Made by a program: the position numbers and the translations under genes. Of a DNA stretch of 25,142 bases, positions 15,231 to 22,450 are shown piece by piece (position 1 is the first letter of the stretch; each line of letters starts with the position of its first letter). Origin of the DNA: Planctomycetota bacterium (GTDB lineage: Bacteria; Planctomycetota; Planctomycetia; Pirellulales; Pirellulaceae). Under the pieces are notes generated by a model, which saw only the letters and a program-made list of their open reading frames with translations, was not told where the DNA came from and made no database searches. The stretch covers positions 1-25,142 of the forward strand of contig JAJDEH010000177.1 in NCBI GenBank assembly GCA_029259935.1, read 5' to 3'.

Positions 15231-16601
15231 TTAACTCTTCGGCTTGCCGGAGTTGTTGGGAATGAGTTGAAGACCAAAGGCAATCGCTAGCAGCAGGCCG
15301 ACCAGCATGATCAAGATGGCCCACAAGCCCTCAAGATGTCCTTGGGTGGCTGCGTGGTTCGCACTAAAGTAAATGATGACCAGGCAGGTCAAATAGAACA
15401 GACATGGCGTGACGGGAAAGAACAAGACCTTGTATCTGCCGGGAATGTTGGGATCTTTCCGGCGGAGTACGAACAAGGCCACGGCGACCAGAGCCAAGAA
15501 TGACCAAAACAAGGGCGTGGCAAAAATTACCATCCGTTCGAAGCCGTTCTCGTAGCTTCCGAATCCAACTACCAATGCCAGGGTGACCGCCCCTTGTCCA
15601 ACGAGCGCGCGAAGCGGCGCACCCATGCTTCCGTCCCACTTTCCAAGCCACCTGAAGACGCTGTTTTCCGTTCCAAGAGCATAGAAGATTCGTGCTCCGG
15701 TCAGAGTCATGCCGTTGATTGCCCCTAACGACGAAATGCAAATTAGCAAACTGATTCCGCGCGAACCCCAGTCGCCAAACCGAGGGCCAATCAGATCCGT
15801 CGCGACCGCCTTCGAACTGGCAATTCCTTCAAGTCCCAACCCGTACAAGAATGCCAGATTGAGCATCAAGTAAATGCCGATGACCATGATGGTTCCGACA
15901 AGCAATGCTCGCAGCATATTTCGCTGTGGATTACGCACCTCGGCGGCTACAAAGGAAATGTCGTTCCAGCCGCCATAAGCAAACATCACCATGATCAGGG
16001 CAAAAGGCAGATTTGTTGTTGATTCTTTTGTCGTTTCAGGCGTTGGCGGCGGAATGAACCAAAGAAATGCCGCGGCAAACACGAGCAACAAGCCGCCTAC
16101 CTTCGCGGAGCTCAACAGATTCTGCGTCCACTTGCCGCTACGTACCCCAAGGACATTGATCGCGGTCAACAGCACAACGGCCGAACAAGCGTAGGCCATG
16201 AACCCAAAACCGCCCAACTTTAACGGGATCAATTCACCGGCGTATTTGGCAAAAACATACGACATCGCCCCGATGTTCCCTGGCCGGATGATCCAAAACT
16301 GGGCCCAAACGAATAGAAAACCGACCGGCGAGCCAAACGCTTTTGTCAGATAGACATAGTCGCCGCCCTGCTTGGGATACGTCGTCGCCAATTCAGCAAA
16401 GCAAAGCGCTCCCACCATGGCCAGAACGCCACCCACGGCCCACACGGCCATCAACATCCAAGGGCCACTCACGCTACTGGCCACCAGCGGTGTCGCCTCA
16501 AAAATTCCCACGCCAATAATAATGCCGACGATAATGCTGACGGAATCGAACAGAGAGAGCTGTTGCTGAGGAACTTCGGCAGTAACCTTTTGGGACGACA
16601 T
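15231..16601 (-). CDS. APC-family amino acid permease
   Basis: A 456-residue inner-membrane transporter with about twelve hydrophobic segments. The first segment carries the APC signature IIVGIIIGVGIFEATP, where the unwound helix binds the amino acid backbone. GALCFAELATTYPKQGGDYV in the third segment is typical of the amino acid/polyamine/organocation superfamily. The Pro-Lys-Gln-Gly-Gly-Asp loop is like those of LAT/SteT-type exchangers, so proton- or amino-acid-coupled exchange is likely; the substrate is not known. I used the ATG at 16601 because the N-terminus there matches the family; an upstream in-frame start at 16961 would overlap the divergent PLP-enzyme gene heavily. The PLP enzyme for sulfur amino acids starts 99 bases away on the other strand, which fits a shared amino acid theme. 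Confidence 0.9.
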   Translation of the reverse strand: MSSQKVTAEVPQQQLSLFDSVSIIVGIIIGVGIFEATPLVASSVSGPWMLMAVWAVGGVLAMVGALCFAELATTYPKQGGDYVYLTKAFGSPVGFLFVWAQFWIIRPGNIGAMSYVFAKYAGELIPLKLGGFGFMAYACSAVVLLTAINVLGVRSGKWTQNLLSSAKVGGLLLVFAAAFLWFIPPPTPETTKESTTNLPFALIMVMFAYGGWNDISFVAAEVRNPQRNMLRALLVGTIMVIGIYLMLNLAFLYGLGLEGIASSKAVATDLIGPRFGDWGSRGISLLICISSLGAINGMTLTGARIFYALGTENSVFRWLGKWDGSMGAPLRALVGQGAVTLALVVGFGSYENGFERMVIFATPLFWSFLALVAVALFVLRRKDPNIPGRYKVLFFPVTPCLFYLTCLVIIYFSANHAATQGHLEGLWAILIMLVGLLLAIAFGLQLIPNNSGKPKS

Positions 16602-16609
16602 GGTGCCAC

Positions 16610-16615
16610 TATAAT
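16610..16615 (+). promoter_or_regulatory. Candidate -10 box for PLP-enzyme gene
   Basis: A perfect TATAAT lies in the 99-base divergent gap, 85 bases before the ATG at 16701. No good -35 box stands at the right distance. The minus strand at the same place reads ATTATAGT and might serve the permease gene. Confidence 0.3.
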
Positions 16616-16688
16616 CGTATGGCAACAAGCGGCAACAGAGGGAGCCTGACGGATTCGTTACGCGAGACGCTCCCGCTTGCCCGCTCAT

Positions 16689-16693
16689 AAGGA
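16689..16693 (+). promoter_or_regulatory. Ribosome binding site of PLP-enzyme gene
   Basis: AAGGA with 7 bases to the ATG at 16701. It decides against the in-frame TTG at 16677. Confidence 0.6.
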
Positions 16694-16700
16694 AACATTG

Positions 16701-17909
16701 ATGACAAATCGGCAAGATGATGTTCGGACCGGCGAAGATTGCCCCGACGATATATGCCCGCGGATCGACTCCATCCTCGAATCTCCCACTCGGCCTGCCG
16801 CCGTGCCGATTTATCCGGCTTCCGTGTATGCGTGCGACTCGCCGCAACAGGCCTACGACATTCTCGAAGGCCACCAGCCGGGCTACGTCTATCAGCGTAG
16901 CCGCCACCCCAACGCAGACGTCTTCTCGGAAAAAGTCCGGCAGCTTCACGGTGCCGAACAATGCGTGGTTACATCGGCAGGCATGGCGGCGCTAGTCGCG
17001 GTTGTGACATCGCAATTGCAAGCCGGCGATCACATCCTGTTCAGCAATCATCTCTATGGCGAAAGTGCCCTGCTGTTGCGGCAAGAGGTCACGCGCTTTG
17101 GAATACAATCCACCTCGGTCGATACCTGCGACCCTCAAGCAACGTCGGATGCGTTCACCAACGATACAAAACTGGTCGTCGCCGAGACGATCGCCAATCC
17201 ACTGTTGCGAGTGACCGACATTTCCGCCCTGGCCGAACTTTGTCACACCCGCGGCGCGAAACTTTTGATCGATAACACTTTTGCCACACCCGCCTTGTGC
17301 CGGCCACTGTCGCTCGGCGCGGATTTCGTGATGGAAAGCGTCAGCAAGCTAATGAACGGGCACTCGGACGTGATGCTTGGCGTGCTGTGCGGTCACGCGG
17401 CCGATTGGGAACGAGTGCCGCGCGTGGTTGCCATGTGGGGACTGGCCAGCAGCCCGTGGGATTGTTGGCTTGCCGCGCGTGGACTGGCGACCATGCATCT
17501 ACGTGCCGGCCGAGCAAGCGAGAACGCGCTCGCCGCGGCTCAGTTTTTGCAACAGCAACCGCAAGTAACCGGCGTCGAATACCCGGGCCTTGCCAGCCAT
17601 CGCGAACACGATCTAGCGGGCCGGCAACTGCGAGGCGGATTCGGAAACATGGTCGCCTTTCATTTGGCTGGCGACCGGGCGGCCGCGGATAAGTTCATTC
17701 AAGCGGCACGGCAAATCCCGTTTTGTCCGTCACTGGGCGAGACCTACACCACGCTCAGCCACCCTCAATCGACAAGTCACCGCAGCCTGACAGAGAAGGA
17801 ACGACAAGCATTAGGAATCCAGGGCGGCACGATCCGTCTCTCGGTGGGCATCGAATCCCCGGACTTTGTTCGCCAGTCGCTTGAACAAGGTCTAGCAGCC
17901 TTGAAGTAG
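16701..17909 (+). CDS. Cys/Met metabolism PLP-dependent enzyme
   Basis: A 402-residue fold-type I PLP enzyme of the cystathionine gamma-synthase / methionine gamma-lyase family. Visible landmarks are YVYQRSRHPNADVF (usually Y-S-R-x-x-N-P-T), the cofactor-binding TSAGMAALVAVV, the ANPLLRVTDI strand, LLIDNTFATPALCRPL with the PLP-contacting Asp, and ESVSKLMNGHSDVMLG with Lys216 as the Schiff-base lysine. The C-terminal domain with SLGETYTTLSHPQSTSH and IRLSVGIES is complete. It acts in the cytoplasm on sulfur amino acids or their O-acyl homoserine precursors. Synthase and lyase members cannot be separated by eye, so I give no symbol. It is divergent from an amino acid permease. Confidence 0.9.
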   Translation: MTNRQDDVRTGEDCPDDICPRIDSILESPTRPAAVPIYPASVYACDSPQQAYDILEGHQPGYVYQRSRHPNADVFSEKVRQLHGAEQCVVTSAGMAALVAVVTSQLQAGDHILFSNHLYGESALLLRQEVTRFGIQSTSVDTCDPQATSDAFTNDTKLVVAETIANPLLRVTDISALAELCHTRGAKLLIDNTFATPALCRPLSLGADFVMESVSKLMNGHSDVMLGVLCGHAADWERVPRVVAMWGLASSPWDCWLAARGLATMHLRAGRASENALAAAQFLQQQPQVTGVEYPGLASHREHDLAGRQLRGGFGNMVAFHLAGDRAAADKFIQAARQIPFCPSLGETYTTLSHPQSTSHRSLTEKERQALGIQGGTIRLSVGIESPDFVRQSLEQGLAALK

Positions 17910-17958
17910 ACCGCGCCATCGTTGTCCCATTTACCAAGGGGGACCACAGGGGGTTCTT

Positions 17959-18759
17959 CTATTTCGAAGATGCTTCCTGCTCGTCCACCGCGTTGTGCAG
18001 ATGCAACCAGTCTCGTTGCTGATCTTCAGTCATCACGCTGAGAACTTCTTCTTTCGAACGTTGCATGACTTGCAAGCCGATTTCCGCCCAATGTTCGTCA
18101 TCGACATCTTCGCGACGTTCATAGATCGCCGACAAGGCGGCGGTCGTTTCTTTCATGATGCCACAAATTTCCTGCTGCTGCTTCTTATCGAGAGCGAGTT
18201 CGCGGACGATCTCTGGAGTCTTGAAGTCACCAAGCTGAAAATAGTTGGCCGCTAGTTTGGCCTCGCTAACATCCGCGGCCGACTTGACACGAACAAACGG
18301 TTCGGACTGGCGGGGGTCCCCGTGGCCTACCGCGACCCACGCCGTCAACGATTTGGCATCGAAGGCGAAAAAACTCCACAAAAAGATCAATACGAACGAG
18401 CTGAAAACAACCGCCGCGCCCAGCACATTGGGTACCGACAGCAAGATCCCGTGAGCGGTTGAGGGTGCCTTACCGCCGACTGTCTTGACATCTCGCAGTC
18501 GCTGCAAACCGATTCGAAATCCTCCGTCAACCTCCGTCTGATGGATAATGCGAACCTCGCAGCAGCCGCCGCCGGTCGCCACGACAACCCGGTCTCCATC
18601 CTGGGGTTGTTCGGGCAGAGCGGGAGCGCGAACGGCGAACCCGCCCGCCGATTCTTCCAACACATGGACCACCATATCTTTGGTCCCCACGCGCATGACG
18701 CCGGGTGCCTCTTCGAAGGGCACCAAGCATCGAAATGATTCTCGTCGTTCACTTGACAT
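17959..18759 (-). CDS. PilZ-like, single-span membrane protein
   Basis: A 266-residue protein. The N-terminal 95 residues resemble a degenerate PilZ domain: an ERRESFRC opening, LEESAGGFAV where PilZ has Asp-x-Ser-x-x-Gly-Gly, and GFRIGLQRL as the last strand. The key Asp and the RxxxR spacing are altered, so binding of cyclic di-GMP is doubtful. A membrane span follows at about 108-133 (VPNVLGAAVVFSSFVLIFLW). The outside part of about 130 residues is helical, with LALDKKQQQEICGIMKETTA and MTEDQQRDWLHLHN, reminiscent of the LTxxQ helices of Spy/CpxP-like proteins. The ATG at 18759 has an AAAGGAG site 9 bases upstream. It is convergent with the PLP enzyme. Function is not assigned. Confidence 0.72.
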   Translation of the reverse strand: MSSERRESFRCLVPFEEAPGVMRVGTKDMVVHVLEESAGGFAVRAPALPEQPQDGDRVVVATGGGCCEVRIIHQTEVDGGFRIGLQRLRDVKTVGGKAPSTAHGILLSVPNVLGAAVVFSSFVLIFLWSFFAFDAKSLTAWVAVGHGDPRQSEPFVRVKSAADVSEAKLAANYFQLGDFKTPEIVRELALDKKQQQEICGIMKETTAALSAIYERREDVDDEHWAEIGLQVMQRSKEEVLSVMTEDQQRDWLHLHNAVDEQEASSK

Positions 18760-18768
18760 GGACTTCCA

Positions 18769-18775
18769 CTCCTTT
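18769..18775 (-). promoter_or_regulatory. Ribosome binding site of PilZ-like gene
   Basis: AAAGGAG on the minus strand, 9 bases from the ATG at 18759. It is one of the strongest such sites in the window. Confidence 0.6.
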
Positions 18776-18919
18776 AGTAATGTAGGTCAAGAATCGCACG
18801 CAACCCGGGAATGAGGGTCTTGGGCGCAAGAATCCTTGCTTTCGGCACCACCTTCCTAGACAGCCTTCGTCTCCGCCGACACGCTTGCGAAACTGGTATC
18901 TAGCGTTTTCAATCTCAAT

Positions 18920-18951
18920 ATGTCCGTGCTTCACCATGTCCGTGCTTCATC
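18920..18951 (+). repeat. 16-base tandem duplication over a start codon
   Basis: ATGTCCGTGCTTCACC is followed directly by ATGTCCGTGCTTCATC, 15 of 16 positions identical. The second copy holds the start of the glycosylase gene. The first ATG is out of frame with it and opens an 11-codon frame that stops at 18955. Confidence 0.85.
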
Positions 18952-19550
18952 GTGAATTTTATGACCGGCACGTTACGCAAGTCGCGCGAGAATTGCTGGG
19001 AAAGCGGCTTGTGCGGGTTACGCCGGCGGGAATCGTGAGCGGTTCCATTGTCGAAACCGAAGCCTACAAATCACACGGCGACCCGGCCTGCCACGCCGCC
19101 CGAGGGATGACTCGCCGCAACTCCACGATGTTCGGTCCGCCGGGGCACGCCTACGTCTATTCGATTCACGCCAAGTACTGTTTCAACATCGTGACTCAAC
19201 CTGAAGGCAAGCCGAACGCCGTGCTGATTCGTGCTGTCGAACCGATCGACGGCGTCGAACTGATGCGGGCGCGGCGGGGCCTCGAAAAACTGACCGATCT
19301 GACGCGCGGCCCGGCCCGGCTGTGCCAAGCGTTTTCCCTGTCGACCGACGATGACACGTGGGACCTCACCAGGGGTGACGAATTGTGGGTTGAAGAGGAC
19401 GGAAAATTCGACGTCAAGCCCGCGCACATCGGAAAATCCGCTCGCATCGGCGTCTCATCGGCCCAAGACCTGCGGCTGCGGTTTTTCCTGCGCGACAATT
19501 CCTTTGTCAGTGGCACAAAAAAGCTAAACGGCATGTCGGCCAGAAAATAG
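18936..19550 (+). CDS. DNA-3-methyladenine glycosylase (AAG/MPG family)
   Basis: A 204-residue base-excision repair enzyme that removes alkylated purines from DNA. Family motifs are clear: RELLGKRLVR at the N-terminus, IVETEAYKSHGDPACHAARG with Glu40 as catalytic residue, TRRNSTMFGPPGHAYVYSIH, CFNIVT, then VLIRAVEPIDG, the TRGPARLCQAF substrate-pocket segment and the final RIGVSSAQDLRLRFFLRDN. The length is normal for bacterial members. The usual Tyr-Gly pair after YVY is replaced by Ser-Ile-His-Ala-Lys, a mild oddity. The ATG at 18936 matches the family start; an in-frame TTG at 18885 is less likely. glgC follows 99 bases downstream. Confidence 0.93.
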   Translation: MSVLHREFYDRHVTQVARELLGKRLVRVTPAGIVSGSIVETEAYKSHGDPACHAARGMTRRNSTMFGPPGHAYVYSIHAKYCFNIVTQPEGKPNAVLIRAVEPIDGVELMRARRGLEKLTDLTRGPARLCQAFSLSTDDDTWDLTRGDELWVEEDGKFDVKPAHIGKSARIGVSSAQDLRLRFFLRDNSFVSGTKKLNGMSARK

Positions 19551-19649
19551 CGATTTCTCCGCGGACGATTACTGTCGTGATTTCGGCAATCATGGTATTC
19601 TCGCATCTCTGTCACGGAATTCGCTGTTCCCTTTCAAGAACCAATCTTC

Positions 19650-20945
19650 ATGCGCAACGTCATTGCAATCGTACTCGGCGGCGGTCGTGGGACTCGCCTG
19701 TTCCCATTGACCAAAGTTCGCTCCAAGCCGGCCGTCCCCTTGGCGGGCAAGTATCGGCTGATCGACATTCCGCTGTCCAACTGTATCAACAGCGGCATCA
19801 ATCGCATCTACGTGCTGACCCAGTTCATGTCGGTCAGTCTCCATCGTCACATCCGGCAGACCTATCGATTCGACACGTTTAGCGGGGGATTCGTGGAAAT
19901 CCTCGCCGCGCAGCAGACCATCGACGCCGGCACCGATTGGTATGAAGGCACGGCCGACGCGGTTCGCAAAACGCTGCGTTACACCGAGCAATCGAATGTC
20001 GACTATGTGTTGATCCTGTCGGGCGACCAGCTCTACCGGATGGACTTCGAGCAGATGCTGCGGACTCACATGGAAAACGAAGCCGACGTTTCCATTGCCG
20101 GCATTCCGGTCGGTCGAGAAGACGCGGGCGCGCTGGGAATCATGCGGCTGGACGACAATGGCCGCGTCGTCGGCTTTCTGGAAAAGCCGCAAACCGACGA
20201 AGAAATCGACATGGTGCGGATGGATCCCGCTTGGATCGACCGCCGTGGCATCGACAGCGGCGGCCGCGACTGCGTGGCCAGCATGGGAATTTATTTGTTC
20301 AACCGCGACACGCTGGAAGAAGTCCTCACCAAAACCACCTACGAAGACTTCGGCCGTGAAGTCTTTCCCGCCGCGATCCGAGCCAAACGCGTGCAAATGC
20401 ACCTGTTCGACGGCTACTGGGAAGACATCGGAACGATCCGCGCTTTTTACGACGCCAACCTCAGCCTTTGCCAGGCCAACCCCGCCTTCGAATTGCTGAG
20501 GCCCGAAGCGCCCATCTATTCGCGCGCTCGCTACCTGCCGCCCACGCTGCTAAGCGGCGCGACGGTAACGAACAGCCTGATTGCCGACGGCTGCCGGATC
20601 GGCGCGGGGGCGGTTATCGAAAACAGCATTGTGGGCCTTCGCTGCATCATTGGCGAAGGCGTGACCATTCGCGATTCGGTGATCATGGGGGCCGACGAAT
20701 ATGAAACGAACGCGGAACTTCAGCAGGATGAACAATCCGGTACGCCGACGATCGGAATCGGCCCGGGCACCCTCATCGAACGCACCATCGTGGACAAGAA
20801 CTGCCGCATCGGCCGCAATGTAAAAGTTGTGAATGAGAAGAACCTGGAAACCGCCGATATCTCCAACCAATGCGTGATCCGCGACGGAATCCCGATTGTC
20901 GTGAAAGGAGGGACACTTCCCGATAACTGGAAGCTGGAGAGCTAA
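19650..20945 (+). CDS. glgC: Glucose-1-phosphate adenylyltransferase
   Basis: A 431-residue enzyme that makes ADP-glucose from ATP and glucose-1-phosphate, the first committed step of glycogen synthesis. The nucleotide loop LGGGRGTRLFPLTK is at residues 9-22. SKPAVPLAGKYRLIDIPLSN and CINSGINRIYVLTQF follow. GTADAVRKTL, LSGDQLYRMDF (catalytic Asp) and GYWEDIGTIRAFYDANL are all present. From about residue 290 the sequence turns into a left-handed beta-helix (GCRIGAGAVIENSIVG and similar). The C-terminal DKNCRIGRNVKVVNEKN resembles the cyanobacterial and plant type, which is allosterically regulated by 3-phosphoglycerate; this last point is inferred from resemblance. The gene is full length, and the ATG at 19650 fits the family. 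No other glycogen gene is in the window. Confidence 0.95.
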   Translation: MRNVIAIVLGGGRGTRLFPLTKVRSKPAVPLAGKYRLIDIPLSNCINSGINRIYVLTQFMSVSLHRHIRQTYRFDTFSGGFVEILAAQQTIDAGTDWYEGTADAVRKTLRYTEQSNVDYVLILSGDQLYRMDFEQMLRTHMENEADVSIAGIPVGREDAGALGIMRLDDNGRVVGFLEKPQTDEEIDMVRMDPAWIDRRGIDSGGRDCVASMGIYLFNRDTLEEVLTKTTYEDFGREVFPAAIRAKRVQMHLFDGYWEDIGTIRAFYDANLSLCQANPAFELLRPEAPIYSRARYLPPTLLSGATVTNSLIADGCRIGAGAVIENSIVGLRCIIGEGVTIRDSVIMGADEYETNAELQQDEQSGTPTIGIGPGTLIERTIVDKNCRIGRNVKVVNEKNLETADISNQCVIRDGIPIVVKGGTLPDNWKLES

Positions 20946-20968
20946 GAGGAAGTCTGCTCGCTGCACCG

Positions 20969-22216
20969 CTAGTCTTCGGTTCCGGCTGCTTGTCGACCCG
21001 CCGCATCTTCCGGTAGCGGCACCTGCTTTTTGAGAGCCAGATAGGCAATCAGGTCGCGGAATTCTTCTTCGACAATCTTTTCGAATAAGCCGTCGGGCAT
21101 CATGGACGACGTGGAAGCCTGCATGTCGTCGATCGCATCCCTGTCGATCACGATGCGTTCATTCACCGTCTGCACGGCGAGCGTTCGCTTGGTCTCTTGG
21201 ACAATGATCCCGGAAATCAATCGCCCTTCAATTGTCTGAATCAATGTCACACGGTAAGCTCGCGCCACCACGGCACTGGGCGCGATCACGTTTTCCAGAA
21301 TGTAATCCAGGTTGTCGCGGTTTCCGCCCGTGATGTCGGGGCCAATCTTGCCGCCTTCGCCGTACAGCGTATGACACGACATGCAGTGCTTCTTAAAAGC
21401 GAGTCGCCCGGCCGGTAAGTCCGCCTTGGCCAGCCACTCCTTGCTCAACTTTTTCTTCTGCTTGGCGATCATGGCCTTTTTCTGCGCCGGCGTCTTTTGC
21501 ACGCTGCCCCACAACTTGGCCAACCGATCGGCAATTTCCCGGTTGCCAAGCGCGGCAATCTGTCGCGCTGTAAAGGCCGAGATGTCGCTTGGCGAAACCT
21601 GCTTGCTTTCAACCTTATCGAGCAAGGCCCGCGCGTAACTCTCGCGGCCCGCCAATGTTTGCGTAGCGTCTTGCCGTTCGATCGGTGAAAGCGATTTGAA
21701 ATGCGAGAAGATGACTCGCGGTGTATCTGGATCGTCGTAGGCCGCCAACCCTCGCAATGCGGCACCGCGAACCTGATCGTCGGCCAACATCTTTTGCAGT
21801 TCGCCCGCAAAACCCTTTGCCTGATTCTGAACGAGCAATTCGATGGCTTCCCGTCGTTCGGCGGAGGCTTTGCGGCGGTCGCGGCTTAGTTCCCGCAGTT
21901 GTTGCTCGGCCTTCTTGTCGCCGAACACTAAGGCGAGCGACCGAGACTGCTTGCGCACGTCCGCGTTCTTGCTCTCCTTCAGTTTGCCGTAGGCCGCGGT
22001 CCACCCTTGAGGCATGGCGACATCGCGCCGGCCTTCCAACGCCTGCGACATTCCACGCAGCAAGTCGAGTTGAAACTGGGCATCGTCGACCTGGCCCAAT
22101 AGCTGAACCAGTCCTGAAAGGTTGTCCGAGCCGCGCGCCTGTTCGCCAACCGCGGGCGCGGCCAGGGTAGTTAACAAAACTGCAAGCAATATGTTTCTCA
22201 TCGGCAATCGCATCAT
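20969..22216 (-). CDS. Secreted HEAT-like / cytochrome c heme-binding protein
   Basis: A 415-residue protein with a signal peptide (MRNILLAVLLTTLAAPAVG, starting at Met6). Two further in-frame ATGs lie just upstream, at 22216 and 22213, so the exact start is uncertain; 22201 is the closest to the hydrophobic core. Residues about 30-240 are helical repeats resembling HEAT units. The cytochrome c domain carries HCMSCHT (Cys278, Cys281, His282) followed by LYGEGGKIGPDITG. A C-terminal MMPDG probably provides the axial Met. By family knowledge, planctomycetes and verrucomicrobia have many such heme proteins, exported to the periplasm and linked to oxidation of sugars or other compounds. It lies downstream of, and on the same strand as, the PQQ-like gene, which suggests joint work in electron transfer. 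Confidence 0.88.
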   Translation of the reverse strand: MMRLPMRNILLAVLLTTLAAPAVGEQARGSDNLSGLVQLLGQVDDAQFQLDLLRGMSQALEGRRDVAMPQGWTAAYGKLKESKNADVRKQSRSLALVFGDKKAEQQLRELSRDRRKASAERREAIELLVQNQAKGFAGELQKMLADDQVRGAALRGLAAYDDPDTPRVIFSHFKSLSPIERQDATQTLAGRESYARALLDKVESKQVSPSDISAFTARQIAALGNREIADRLAKLWGSVQKTPAQKKAMIAKQKKKLSKEWLAKADLPAGRLAFKKHCMSCHTLYGEGGKIGPDITGGNRDNLDYILENVIAPSAVVARAYRVTLIQTIEGRLISGIIVQETKRTLAVQTVNERIVIDRDAIDDMQASTSSMMPDGLFEKIVEEEFRDLIAYLALKKQVPLPEDAAGRQAAGTED

Positions 22217-22450
22217 CGGTGGGAATATTGACTTCGAGATTGGTTATGGCACGATTTGTGCGCAGATACTTGTAAGCTTGCCCACTTCATCTCTCATTTT
22301 AGCCGACTGGATTCGGCGGTTCCACCACGATCGCATAGCCCATGGAGCGGAGCGTTCGTGTTCGTGTTCTGCCAAGGTCAAATCTGTGATTTGCTCAAAG
22401 CGTGCAATTGGCTCAAGCGCCATCCTTTCCAGCGAATCCTCTATTCACCA

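Noticed and set aside
16602..16961. 120-codon N-terminal extension of the APC permease
   Set aside because: It would overlap the divergent PLP-enzyme gene and does not resemble permease N-termini; the ATG at 16601 fits the family.
17924..17946. GTCCC/GGGAC inverted pair between the convergent PLP-enzyme and PilZ-like genes
   Set aside because: The stem is only 5 bp with an 11-base loop and no U-run, so it is too weak to call a terminator.
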